In this document: in pieces, positions 44,265-53,689 of the stretch | How the letters are laid out: the number at the start of each line of letters is the position of its first letter | Position numbering within the stretch: the first letter of the stretch is position 1 | NCBI GenBank assembly: GCA_024641335.1 | Contig: JAHEDG010000008.1 | Coordinates: forward strand, 19,821 to 83,820 | DNA: 64,000 bases | From: Candidatus Zixiibacteriota bacterium | GTDB lineage: Bacteria > Zixibacteria > MSB-5A5 > UBA10806 | Direction: 5' to 3' | Position numbers and translations under genes: made by a program | The notes under the pieces: model-generated | Seen by the model: the letters and a program-made list of their open reading frames with translations, nothing else | Databases searched by the model: none | Told to the model about the DNA's origin: nothing

Positions 44265-45842
44265 CTAATGGACTTCGAACACCCTGATCATCTCGGTGGA
44301 AATACCCTGCTTTTGAAGAAGAGTAATCAGAATAATAAAAATAATGGCCAGACTTAAAAATACCAGTTTGCCGCCGATATCCTGGCCTTTTAGCGATCCG
44401 AGCAGTTTCGGCTCGCGCGAAAGATAGGCCGAGGCGGCGAAAAGTTCTTCGCCTATTAATGTATAATCGCAGGCGGCCACGAAAAAGGGAAGCTGCGCTG
44501 GCATGGCCGTACCGGCTATCTGGATAGCCCCGATGGAATTTCCGGTTTCGGCCAGGATCAGGGATTCGGCGTAAAAAGCGCCCTGATAAAATATGGTGGC
44601 CGGTTTTTGACGAACCACCATGCCGTCCACACCGGCCGCGTAACCGAACTGATCGTCGGTCAGATAATAGACCATATCATCATTATAGTAATCGGGCCGC
44701 CCTACATTGAGATACGCTTCCTTGACGACCTCCCGGGCAGACACCATAACAAGGGAACGGGAAACAGGTACCTCAAGGCGGGTTTCGTATTCGGCGGTTA
44801 ATTTGGCCACTCTGGAGAGGATTGTAAGTCCGGCGATGGTTTGAACATTATCCATATCCTGAGTGCCGGGTACATAAAATACTTTTTTGCCCATCTCTGT
44901 CGCCCGCCCGACCGCTTCATCGACCGCTTCCAGACCGGCGATCTTCCTGATGAACAGCTCTTTTCCGCTCTTGGCCTGATTAATATAAAAGAGGATACTG
45001 AATATCAGGATTCCCAGAAGGATCAGAGATACGCCTCGGCCGGTATGGAACCATTGCTGACCGGAGACAACCGGTCCGGCTATTTCCGAGGCGGCGGTTT
45101 GTCCATCCCATTTGGAGCTGACATAATAGTAATATTCCACGCCGTCTTGCACGTTGTTGCCATCGGAGAATATTTTAACACCCCTCGACGGATCGGAGAC
45201 GCCTCCGGTGAGGTCGCCGATGATTTCGAAGGGACCGTCGGGACCAGCGGAGCGGTAGATGTCGTAGCCGTTGAATTTCAGGCTTCGGAAGACATCGTTC
45301 GGCGATATTTTCCATTCCAGAGTAATGTAGTGACCGTCATCATTGGGAGAATCGAAAGCTCTGAGCTGGGTGGGCGGAAACAATAAGGCTTCGTCGGCCA
45401 CAGCGAGATTGATCTCCCCCGCTGAAGCGGAGGATTTTACCGGCCCGGCGATATTGGATTCGATCATGGAATCTCGGAGCGTACATGATACCTTATAATA
45501 ATAGGCGGTTTCCGCGGTAACCGCGAAATCTCTATATTGTCTTGATTTCAGGGTCGCGCGAGGCGAGGAAAACCCGACTATCGCGATTTCCTCAAAGGGG
45601 CCTTCGGCCGCGATAGATCTTAGAATTTTATACTCGGGAAATGAATCCGCTTCCGGCGTGTCCCCGTCGAGAATAAACCAATTCAGGGTAACCGATCCGG
45701 CGGTGTCTCCGGGGGTTGACATGGCCGCAAGATCGTAGGGCGGGTATGAGACGCTTGACTGTCCGGATCCGCTATGGATCATCCAAACCACCAATGGCAG
45801 GATTACGATAAAGAAAGCGGAAAACAGTAGTTTTCGATACAT
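44265..45842 (-). CDS. Module B subunit 1: double-FN3 and DUF6754-like membrane protein
   Basis: 525 residues. N-terminal hydrophobic segment (about 5-22), two FN3-like domains (about 35-140 and 155-270; VTLNWFILDGD and ITLEWKISPND), a helix (about 282-302), then the conserved domain: GLEAVDEAVGRATEMGKKVF, LSRVAKLTAEYETRLEVPVS, AREVVKEAYLNVGRPDYYND, IQIAGTAMPAQLPFFVAACD, EELFAASAYLSREP, and a last helix. One FN3 domain more than module A. First gene of the module B operon. The FN3 repeats are probably outside the membrane. Confidence 0.7.
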   Translation of the reverse strand: MYRKLLFSAFFIVILPLVVWMIHSGSGQSSVSYPPYDLAAMSTPGDTAGSVTLNWFILDGDTPEADSFPEYKILRSIAAEGPFEEIAIVGFSSPRATLKSRQYRDFAVTAETAYYYKVSCTLRDSMIESNIAGPVKSSASAGEINLAVADEALLFPPTQLRAFDSPNDDGHYITLEWKISPNDVFRSLKFNGYDIYRSAGPDGPFEIIGDLTGGVSDPSRGVKIFSDGNNVQDGVEYYYYVSSKWDGQTAASEIAGPVVSGQQWFHTGRGVSLILLGILIFSILFYINQAKSGKELFIRKIAGLEAVDEAVGRATEMGKKVFYVPGTQDMDNVQTIAGLTILSRVAKLTAEYETRLEVPVSRSLVMVSAREVVKEAYLNVGRPDYYNDDMVYYLTDDQFGYAAGVDGMVVRQKPATIFYQGAFYAESLILAETGNSIGAIQIAGTAMPAQLPFFVAACDYTLIGEELFAASAYLSREPKLLGSLKGQDIGGKLVFLSLAIIFIILITLLQKQGISTEMIRVFEVH

Positions 45843-46151
45843 TAATAAACCGCCGACCAGTTTAATATAGTTTTGAAAGCGACTAATGGATCATTTGTCG
45901 ATCGGGTATTGGAATTCATCGGGTTCCAGTTATTCAAAGTTCGATTTCGTCCTTTTCACCGGCCATGAACATCCTAAATCGACGACATAATGCGGTTTAT
46001 CCGATTATAAGTCAAGCGATTTTTTTTCGGATAGTTCGACAATAGATTTCCAAATAAAATTAGAGGAAGCCCAAAGGAACATCTAAAAAAAGATCGAAAG
46101 TGAAGTCAAAAGAATTGACAATTCGCCGCGGCGAAGATAGAATCAAACTCG
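45843..46151. other. 309-bp divergent intergenic stretch
   Basis: Lies between module B and the CarA-like gene, which diverge. It contains the leaderless promoter at 46115-46143. No convincing promoter for module B was found, although it must start here. Confidence 0.4.
46115..46143 (+). promoter_or_regulatory. Promoter of the CarA-like gene, leaderless
   Basis: TTGACA (46115-46120), 17 bases, TAGAAT (46138-46143). The ATG is at 46152, eight bases after the -10, and no Shine-Dalgarno is present. Confidence 0.65.
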
Positions 46152-47222
46152 ATGAGAGGATATTTAGCTGTAAAAGACGTAGGCGTTTTCTCCGGCCGAT
46201 ATATCGGCTGGGAAGGTCCCTGCTCCGGTGAGATTGTTCGTTTTCATTCTGTCGGATTTTGCTGGGATATTCTGACCGATCCGGCGTACCAGAAGAAAAT
46301 AGTCATTACCGATTCGGTTTATGCCGACGACCGCAGACCCGCCCCGGACGAAATACAATCGTTTATGCCTCATCTGAACGGCCTGGTATTTTTGGGCTCG
46401 ATCAGGAAAGAGGAAAAAAGCGATTGCGGCGACGGACTGGGAAGTTATCTCGAAGCCAACCGCGTATCGGGATTCATCCCCGATCGGCGCGATTTATTGA
46501 GGGACGCGCTCGATTTTTCGAGACCATCGACAGGCGGGATCGATATCGACCGCGATAAAGCCATAAATAACGCCGGCCGGGACGTTTCCTATGATCGGGA
46601 AGATCTTAAATCGGTATCGGCTCCGCATGAGTTTTACTGGGATCTGACCACCGGAGAGTTGCCGACGGAAAAATATAATATTGTAGTCTGGGATTTTGGG
46701 GCCAGCTATAATCTTTTGCGGGGCCTGCGAACCCTGGGCTGCAGAATTCGAATCGCCCCCCCGAACTCGATCCCGGAAGACCTGGTACCCCTTCATCCCG
46801 ATGGAGTTATAATAGCCGGAGGACCATCGGCGGCCGAAAACCGGAAGATTATCATCCCCCGGATCGAACGAATGATCGGCATACGGCCGCTTCTCGGTGT
46901 CGGCGACGGGGCTGTGCTTTTAGCATCGGCTATGGGAATCGAAACCGAAAACCTGGAATCGCCGCACTTCGGTACATCGATCCCGGTCGAGGATACCAGC
47001 GACGGAAAGATACTGGCTACCTACCAGGCCCATTCCATAACCATAAGCTCGAAATCGGCCACCGCCTCGCGGACGAAAATCACTCACAGGAACCTGATCG
47101 ATAATACAGTCGAGGGCTTTAAAAATGATGAATACCGGATCTCCGGATCGTTATTCCTTCCCACTATCGACGATACTCCGGCCTACCTGGGGGAATATCT
47201 TAGATCGATTAATCCGCGGTAG
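46152..47222 (+). CDS. CarA-like protein with inactive amidotransferase site
   Basis: 356 residues with the two-domain layout of carbamoyl-phosphate synthase small subunit. The N-terminal CPSase_sm domain has VFSGRYIGWEGPCSGEIV and WDILTDPAYQKKIVITD, then FIPDRRDLLRDAL. The class I glutamine amidotransferase fold starts at about 175 (YNIVVWDFGASYNLLRGL, GVIIAGGPSAAE). The nucleophile motif is PLLGVGDGAVLL, with Gly251 where the catalytic Cys stands, and the usual H-P-E is LPT (336-338). It should not hydrolyse glutamine. No carB lies near. Either a structural or regulatory pseudoenzyme or a protein of new function. Confidence 0.7.
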   Translation: MRGYLAVKDVGVFSGRYIGWEGPCSGEIVRFHSVGFCWDILTDPAYQKKIVITDSVYADDRRPAPDEIQSFMPHLNGLVFLGSIRKEEKSDCGDGLGSYLEANRVSGFIPDRRDLLRDALDFSRPSTGGIDIDRDKAINNAGRDVSYDREDLKSVSAPHEFYWDLTTGELPTEKYNIVVWDFGASYNLLRGLRTLGCRIRIAPPNSIPEDLVPLHPDGVIIAGGPSAAENRKIIIPRIERMIGIRPLLGVGDGAVLLASAMGIETENLESPHFGTSIPVEDTSDGKILATYQAHSITISSKSATASRTKITHRNLIDNTVEGFKNDEYRISGSLFLPTIDDTPAYLGEYLRSINPR

Positions 47223-47426
47223 ATTTGATGAGTCCTGATCTTATCGTCAAAACCATCATCCGGCGAACAGAGAGTATTGTCTCGATAAAGAACATCGAAT
47301 TGTAAATCCCGTATTGACTTATTCAGCCGATTACCTATCTTGAATGATGAAAGATATTCGTCATGTTCCTGACCCGGGCGATCTTCAATCGGGCACAAAA
47401 CGAGGGCTTTTTCGTATAAAGAACAG

Positions 47427-48104
47427 ATGAAAAACGTTTTGCCGACATTACTCCTGATAGTTATGGCATCCGCCGTATCCGACGGTCAGCCGAAGCAGAC
47501 CATAGTTTCATCGGCGGTTACGGTTGCGAGGCTGCGTTATGACGGCGGCGGCAATTGGTATTGGGGCCGTTCGGCCATCCCCAACCTGCACAGATTCATC
47601 AAAGAAAACACGTCGATTAAGATCGAAGATACCGAGGTAACTTTAAAACCGTCCGACCCGGAGCTGTTCAAGTATCCGTTTCTGTTTATGACCGGACACG
47701 GCAATATCTCATTTTCGGATGACGATGTCTCGGCATTGAGAACTTATTTGGAGAACGGCGGCTTTCTTCTGGCCAACGACAGCTACAGCCTGGCCGATGC
47801 CATAAGACGTGAGATGAAGAAGGTTTTTCCGGATAAAGAGTTCGTGGAGATCCCGTTTTCGCATCCGGTATATCATATACTCTATGATTTCCCCAACGGG
47901 CTGCCGAAAATCCATAAGCATGACGATCAGCTTCCCAGGGGATACGGTATTTTCTCTGGCGACCGTTTATGCGTCTTTTTCGCCTATGAATCGGATATCG
48001 GGGACGGCTGGGAGGACGGTTCGGTCTATAATGATCCTCCTGAAAAAAGGCTGGCCGCGTTGAAAATGGGAGCAAATTTAGTGGCTTACGCGTTAACTAA
48101 TTAG
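47427..48104 (+). CDS. DUF4159 protein
   Basis: 225 residues, signal peptide about 1-20. TVARLRYDGGGNWYWGRSAI and LFMTGHGNISFSDDDVSALR, then YLENGGFLLANDSY and EIPFSHPVYHILYDF: the DUF4159 (GATase1-like flavodoxin fold) pattern. In many genomes it stands with MoxR/DUF58/BatA-type genes; here it is followed after eight bases by a DUF4175-like gene. TATAAA (47415-47420) six bases before ATG and no Shine-Dalgarno suggest another leaderless start, but the -35 is poor. Function unknown. Confidence 0.8.
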   Translation: MKNVLPTLLLIVMASAVSDGQPKQTIVSSAVTVARLRYDGGGNWYWGRSAIPNLHRFIKENTSIKIEDTEVTLKPSDPELFKYPFLFMTGHGNISFSDDDVSALRTYLENGGFLLANDSYSLADAIRREMKKVFPDKEFVEIPFSHPVYHILYDFPNGLPKIHKHDDQLPRGYGIFSGDRLCVFFAYESDIGDGWEDGSVYNDPPEKRLAALKMGANLVAYALTN

Positions 48105-48112
48105 GAACCGTT

Positions 48113-51100
48113 ATGGCCGAACAAAAGTCGGAATACCGTGGAATATTAGAAAAGCTGGAGGCTTTGAGAACCAGGCTGGCTTTGCTCGATTCGATCAGAG
48201 GGGCTGTCCGGGCGGCAGGGCTTTGCCTGATAATATTCGGAATTCTGATCGTGATAACCCTGATATTCTGGCCCGGGTCGACAGTCAGGGCGATTATCGA
48301 TCTGGTAATGGCGGGCCTGATAATCGCGGCCGGGTATTTCGGCGTTTTCCAGCCTTTTGTTAATCGGCGGGGTCTTCTTCCGATAGCCAGGATGCTGGAA
48401 AGTCATTATGGTAAATTTCAATCCAGGCTGATCGCCGCGCTGGAACTATATGATAAGGCTGTTGAAAACAGGGAAAATTATTCTCTCGAGCTGATCGAAA
48501 AAACCATAGATGAAGCCGGCGGTATAATAGCCGATATCGATGCCGAGGCGATAATCGATAAGAAGCCGCTCAAGGCAACATCGCTGAAGGTCGGCATAAT
48601 GGCCCTGGCCGCGGCCCTCGGAATTTTGATAAACCCGACTGCGGTAAAACAGTCCTGGCTTTTATTCGCTCATCCGGGGGCTGATTTTACCCGGCCGCCG
48701 GATTTCTCATTAGCGCTGCAGCCATCAGACAGCGAGTTCTACCGTAACAGCGATTTGACAGTTATGGCAGTTCCTTTGGGCAAAACGCCACGCAAGGTGG
48801 ATTTGTATTTCAAATTTGAAAACGGCGACTGGGCATACGAACCGATGGAGCTTTCAGGCGAGGACAGCTCATCGGTTTTCGAATTTACTTTCGGCAAAAT
48901 AAAGCGATCTGTCGAAATCTATGCCCGGTCGGGGGATATTATATCGTCGACCAGCCATATCGAAATCGTCGATCCTCCCCGGCTGGTCAATCTCAATCTC
49001 CGGATAGATTCTCCCGACTACTCCGGCCTGCCGGATATCGAAGGCGGTCCCAATGAGGGGAATGTCTCGGCATTGAAAGGCTCGACCGTAAATCTATCGG
49101 GCAAAACTAATAAGCCATCGATGGAGGCCCGTCTTCTTTTTGACGATTCCACGGAGGTCAGGCTGAATTCCGAAGACCAAACCGTTTCCGGGAAATTCAG
49201 AGTAACCCGCGGAGGACGTTATACGGTGATGCTCAAAGACCAGGCGGGCAGAACAAACCCCGAGCCTATCTGGTATGATGTGCAGATCATAGATGATTAT
49301 CCGCCCTCGGTGGAGATTATCTTTCCCGGTATCGACGTGGATCTAAACGAGCAGATGATACTGCCTCTGGAGATGGCGATATCGGATGATTACGGTTTTG
49401 GCAGGATGAACCTGGTATGGCAATTAGTCTCTGAGGGAAGAACATCGGAGGAAACGAAAAAGTCGATAGCTATGGCCGACAAAAGCAACCGGGAACAGCA
49501 GATCGGTATCCGTTGGGAAATAAACGAGATAGGTCCGTTGCCGGGAGATATGATCAATTATTATGTCGAGGTCAGCGACAACGATAATATTTCCGGTCCG
49601 AAATGGACCAAAAGCAGAACATTCACCGCCCGTCTGCCCAATCTGGACGAGATATTGGCGGAAGTTCAAGGAGCCCAGGAAGACCAGATACAGACGTTGG
49701 AAGAAGCCCTGAAAGACCAGAAAGAGCTTCAGGAGAAAGTCAACGAGATGGCTCGCGAGCTGCTCAAGGCCACTGAGGTCAAATGGGAGACTCAACAGGA
49801 AGCTAAAAGCGTTATGGAAAAGCAGAAAGATATTGCCGAAAAGATGGAACAGCTGGCCTCGGAGATGCAGGAGAACCTGGACAGGCTGGAGGAAAACAGC
49901 CTGATCGGCGAAGAGATTGCCGAGAAGATGCAGGAATTGCAGATGCTCATGGAGGAGATCGCTCCCCCGGAATTCAAGGAAGCGATGCGTAAACTGCAGG
50001 AAGCTCTCCAGAACATGGATCCCGATGAAATGAAAAAGGCGATGGAGAATTTTCAGATGTCGGCCGAGGAATTTCTCGAAAATCTGGATCGTTCTCTTTC
50101 TCTTCTCAAGAAGCTGGCCCTGGAACAGAAGATGGACCTTTTGACCAAGCTGGCTCAGAAGATTCTCGACGATCAGCTGGAGATTAATGAAAATGTGGAA
50201 AACGCTGCCGATTCGAATTCACTATCCGATCTGAGCCAATCACAGCAAATGAATCAGAATCAGTTTGGCTCTCTGCAGCAGCAGTTCCAGGAGTTTCTGC
50301 GGATGGATCAGGATACCGGTGCGATGGCGGATGAGGACAAAGCCGAAATAGGCAGCCAGCTGAATAATCCGGAGATACCATCGGATTTTTCCGATATGAA
50401 TTCTTCAATGTGCAAAGGGTCCAAGAGCGAGTGCAAGAAAAAAGGGAAAAGGCTGGAAGAGAATTTGACGAATCTGGCGCAGGCCATGAAGAACGCCCAG
50501 CAGAAAATGCAGGAGCAGACGAAATCCGATCTTGTGGAGAAACTGCGAAAAGCGGCCGAGGATCTGCTATATCTTTCCGACCGTCAGGAAAACCTGATAA
50601 ATGAAGTCAAAGGCGGAGAAAAAACCGGCGAGACCTTAAGATCGCTGGCGGCTTCCCAGGCCTATATCGAGTCGGCTTCAGGCCGAATAGCTAATCTGAT
50701 CTCCGAGGTCTCCAAGGAGACCGTATTTATCAACCCTGTTTTGTTCAGCCTGATGGGTCGGGTTTTGGAGGATTTATCCAGCGCCACGGGCGGCCTTGAC
50801 GACCGGCAGGCTCAAAAAGCTCTGATCAGCGGGACATCTGCTATGGCTTCGATGAATATGGCTGTCTGGTATCTTATACAGGCGCAGAAAGATGTCAGCA
50901 GCAGTTGTTCAGGGTCGGGAATGTCGGAGATGATGGAGAAGATGGGTCAGATGTCGCAGTCTCAATCGGGTATCAACCAGCAAACCATGATGCAGATGCC
51001 TCAACCAGGCATGCCGATGTCTCAGGGGCAGCAGCAGTCGCTGGCGCAGCTGGCCGCCCAGCAGGACGCTTTACGCCGGCAACTGCAGGAGATGAACGAC

Positions 51101-51475
51101 CAGATGGGCAACCGAGGCAACATGCTGGGACGGCTGGAGGAGCTCGGTGAAGAGATGAAGAAGGTAGCCGAAGACCTGTCGTCGAGGAAGGTCGACCGCA
51201 AAACCATCGAACGTCAGGAAAAGATATTATCGAGGCTTCTGGACGCGCAGAAATCGGTTCACAGGAGAGAATTCACGACCAAAAGAAAATCGGAGCAGGG
51301 TGTGGATATAGTCCGTCGCGGCCCGGCCCTGCCGGACGGTTTTTCAACCGACGACGATCCTTTATTCGGGATAATAAAGAACGCGCTGGAAGAGAAATAC
51401 CCGAGGAAATACGAGCAGTTGATCAAGATGTATTTCAAATCTTTGCAGACCGGGGGAAGCCAGATTGAGCCTTAG
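48113..51475 (+). CDS. Large DUF4175-like membrane protein with coiled coil
   Basis: 1120 residues. Two helices near the N-terminus (about 35-55 and 65-85) and a third at about 158-178, a beta-rich part (about 190-430; PPDFSLALQPSD, RLVNLNLRIDSPDYSGLPDI), then long Glu/Lys/Gln/Met-rich coiled coil (about 520-760), a Gln/Met-rich stretch near 940-1000, and an acidic-basic end. It belongs to the DUF4175-like envelope proteins. Its cysteine pair in MNSSMCKGSKSECKKKG is notable. It overlaps the TPR gene by 11 bases. It probably forms a periplasmic or cytosolic scaffold with its neighbours. Confidence 0.75.
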   Translation: MAEQKSEYRGILEKLEALRTRLALLDSIRGAVRAAGLCLIIFGILIVITLIFWPGSTVRAIIDLVMAGLIIAAGYFGVFQPFVNRRGLLPIARMLESHYGKFQSRLIAALELYDKAVENRENYSLELIEKTIDEAGGIIADIDAEAIIDKKPLKATSLKVGIMALAAALGILINPTAVKQSWLLFAHPGADFTRPPDFSLALQPSDSEFYRNSDLTVMAVPLGKTPRKVDLYFKFENGDWAYEPMELSGEDSSSVFEFTFGKIKRSVEIYARSGDIISSTSHIEIVDPPRLVNLNLRIDSPDYSGLPDIEGGPNEGNVSALKGSTVNLSGKTNKPSMEARLLFDDSTEVRLNSEDQTVSGKFRVTRGGRYTVMLKDQAGRTNPEPIWYDVQIIDDYPPSVEIIFPGIDVDLNEQMILPLEMAISDDYGFGRMNLVWQLVSEGRTSEETKKSIAMADKSNREQQIGIRWEINEIGPLPGDMINYYVEVSDNDNISGPKWTKSRTFTARLPNLDEILAEVQGAQEDQIQTLEEALKDQKELQEKVNEMARELLKATEVKWETQQEAKSVMEKQKDIAEKMEQLASEMQENLDRLEENSLIGEEIAEKMQELQMLMEEIAPPEFKEAMRKLQEALQNMDPDEMKKAMENFQMSAEEFLENLDRSLSLLKKLALEQKMDLLTKLAQKILDDQLEINENVENAADSNSLSDLSQSQQMNQNQFGSLQQQFQEFLRMDQDTGAMADEDKAEIGSQLNNPEIPSDFSDMNSSMCKGSKSECKKKGKRLEENLTNLAQAMKNAQQKMQEQTKSDLVEKLRKAAEDLLYLSDRQENLINEVKGGEKTGETLRSLAASQAYIESASGRIANLISEVSKETVFINPVLFSLMGRVLEDLSSATGGLDDRQAQKALISGTSAMASMNMAVWYLIQAQKDVSSSCSGSGMSEMMEKMGQMSQSQSGINQQTMMQMPQPGMPMSQGQQQSLAQLAAQQDALRRQLQEMNDQMGNRGNMLGRLEELGEEMKKVAEDLSSRKVDRKTIERQEKILSRLLDAQKSVHRREFTTKRKSEQGVDIVRRGPALPDGFSTDDDPLFGIIKNALEEKYPRKYEQLIKMYFKSLQTGGSQIEP

Positions 51476-53294
51476 GATGATTCTCTTTCAGATTTTCGCC
51501 ATATGCCTGTTTTGGGGATTTTCACTGACTTCGGCTTACGGGCAGATCAAATTCCCGCCGGACCGCGATTATATCAATAAGGAACTGAGAACGGTAAACA
51601 GCCTGATCAGAATCGGGGATTTCCCGAGAGCTCTGGCTTATCTTGATAACTTAAAAGGGATAGCCGGAGAGACGCCCCAGATCGAATCATTATATAAAAT
51701 AGTATATCTCGAATCGAAAATGTATCCTGAACTCGAGCGATTGATTATCGGCCAGATGACCAAATCGCCGGGTAATCCATTGCTTTTGGCCGAACTGGGG
51801 AATGTCAGATTTTTAGTCGACGATTCCCGGGCGGCCGATTCTCTCTGGAATCTGGCGTTGGAAACCGGTAAGAACAATAAGGCTGTATATATATACGTGG
51901 CCGCTTACAAACTGCGTTACGGCGATTATAACGGGGCCAGGGATATATATTTGCGGGGTAGAAAAGAGACAAACGATCCGGCTCTATTCTCCCAGGAACT
52001 GGCGGGGATATTCGTATCGCAGGGGGATTATCCCGACGCCGTACGGGAGTATATGAACCAGCTGGGCTCTTCGCCGTATATGCAATCCATGATATCTGTA
52101 AAGATACTGGGGATGATGGACGACTCCAGCGATCCGGATAAAATCATTTCGGCTGTGAAAGCGGAGATATCGAAGGCTCAATCGAAGGACCCGATCTATG
52201 AGCTTTTGGGCGATCTTTACATAAAGCAGGGTAAAATGAAAGAGGCCTTTGCCATCTTCCGGGATTTGAGCGAGAAGAGAAGTGACGATGGCAATTCGTT
52301 GTACGGCTTCGCTCAACGTTGTTTTGATTTCCGGGCCTATTCCACGGCTATCGAGGCGGTCGATGAGTACCTGGTTGTTTCCCGAAAAAAGGACCGGAAG
52401 GAATCGGCCTTACTTTTAAAAGCGATTTCATTACGGAGTTCCGGGCAGATAGAAAGCTCCTTGGCGGAGTTCGGGTCGCTGGTTCAATCGGCTATGGATT
52501 ACCGGATCAAGGACGAAGCCGGTTTTCAGATCGGCTCGATCTGGTCTGATGAAAAGGATGATTGCGAACAGGCTATAAACTCCTGGCGAACTATGCTGAC
52601 CAGGGCTCGCGTTCAGGAATTCAGAAGGCAGGCCATGGTCGAGTTGGCATTCTGCGAAATAAAAATGAACCGTTACGCCCCCGCGGAGACGCTTCTAAAT
52701 TCTGTTATAACGGAAGCGATCCAGGATCAGAATCATGAGCAATCATTCTTCCTTCTGGGCGAATTAGCGTTATACCGGGGAGATTATACCGCCGCCAAAG
52801 ATTACTACAATCAGCTGGTGCGGAAAAACCCGAAAGGGGTTTTCGCCAATAACGCGCTAAGCCGTCTGGGAGCGCTCAACAACATGGAGGCGACCGAAGA
52901 AAACAGGCCGTATTACGAGATATTCGCGTCGGCCATGAGATCACAGACCGCAGGACATTTATCCGACGCGGCCCGGATCCTGACCGACAGCCGTCTTGAA
53001 AAATCTCCAATCGCCCAGGACGCGCTTTTTTATTCGGCGGCGTTTTACATGCAGGCCGGAGAAAACAAGGAGGCTCTGGGTCTATTCAGACGGTATATAG
53101 AGGCTTACCCGGAGGGGTTTTACATCGACAGGGCTTATTTATTTACAGGAGATATCTACGCCCTTAACAAGGAAACCGAGTCAAAAGCCAGGGAGGCTTA
53201 TGACAGGATACTGGAGCTATATTCCGGCGGACCGGTTACTGAATTGGCCAGAGAACGTTTGAATTATCTCGAATCAAAAGGGCCGATCGGCTGA
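51465..53294 (+). CDS. Secreted TPR-repeat protein
   Basis: 609 residues from TTG 51465 (GGGGGAAG upstream; ATG 51477 lacks a ribosome site). The signal peptide ends about residue 27 (SAYGQ). The rest is a stack of TPR-like helical pairs, for example LLAELGNVRFLVDDSRAADS, LYGFAQRCFDFRAYSTAIEA, and NNALSRLGAL near the end. A periplasmic scaffold for assembly of a complex with the DUF4159 and DUF4175 proteins is likely. It overlaps the upstream gene, showing co-translation. No enzymatic motif is seen. Confidence 0.78.
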   Translation: MSLRMILFQIFAICLFWGFSLTSAYGQIKFPPDRDYINKELRTVNSLIRIGDFPRALAYLDNLKGIAGETPQIESLYKIVYLESKMYPELERLIIGQMTKSPGNPLLLAELGNVRFLVDDSRAADSLWNLALETGKNNKAVYIYVAAYKLRYGDYNGARDIYLRGRKETNDPALFSQELAGIFVSQGDYPDAVREYMNQLGSSPYMQSMISVKILGMMDDSSDPDKIISAVKAEISKAQSKDPIYELLGDLYIKQGKMKEAFAIFRDLSEKRSDDGNSLYGFAQRCFDFRAYSTAIEAVDEYLVVSRKKDRKESALLLKAISLRSSGQIESSLAEFGSLVQSAMDYRIKDEAGFQIGSIWSDEKDDCEQAINSWRTMLTRARVQEFRRQAMVELAFCEIKMNRYAPAETLLNSVITEAIQDQNHEQSFFLLGELALYRGDYTAAKDYYNQLVRKNPKGVFANNALSRLGALNNMEATEENRPYYEIFASAMRSQTAGHLSDAARILTDSRLEKSPIAQDALFYSAAFYMQAGENKEALGLFRRYIEAYPEGFYIDRAYLFTGDIYALNKETESKAREAYDRILELYSGGPVTELARERLNYLESKGPIG

Positions 53295-53552
53295 TCAATA
53301 GACTTTTTCATGGTTAGTGGGAGGAGAAACTCTGCCTGAACTGGTAACCTGGTCTTCGAGTTCCTCGATCCGGGAGATGAGCCCTTCGATTCTCTTGATT
53401 TTCATTTTCATGCTTGTTCTGATCAACAGCCCCAGAGAAACGAGCATAAAAACAACGGAATTGACCTTACGGAAAATATCTCCGTAATTGAAGATCGTGT
53501 CCATAAATGCCAGGATTCCCAACACGAAAAGGATTGTGCACCACGCCAGCAT
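53295..53552 (-). CDS. Small membrane protein with coiled-coil tail
   Basis: 85 residues, AAGGAGG five bases before ATG. Two membrane helices (about 3-20 and 32-48) and a basic then acidic helix (KMKIKRIEGLISRIEELED) typical of short coiled coils. No family name. It lies convergent and directly against the stop codon of the TPR gene. Confidence 0.6.
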   Translation of the reverse strand: MLAWCTILFVLGILAFMDTIFNYGDIFRKVNSVVFMLVSLGLLIRTSMKMKIKRIEGLISRIEELEDQVTSSGRVSPPTNHEKVY

Positions 53553-53689
53553 ACGGCCTCCTTATTTTTTTTAAGTACTTATTACATATCGTCAAAAACG
53601 TCGGAGGCTTAACAGTTTATTTAGAAATTGACAAATAAGCGGGCTTGGATTATGTTATGGTTTTTCTGCCTTTGTGAAGGAGGTGCGAC

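Noticed and set aside
53290..53300. Terminator between the TPR gene and the small membrane protein gene
   Set aside because: The stop codons are adjacent and no stem with U-run is visible.
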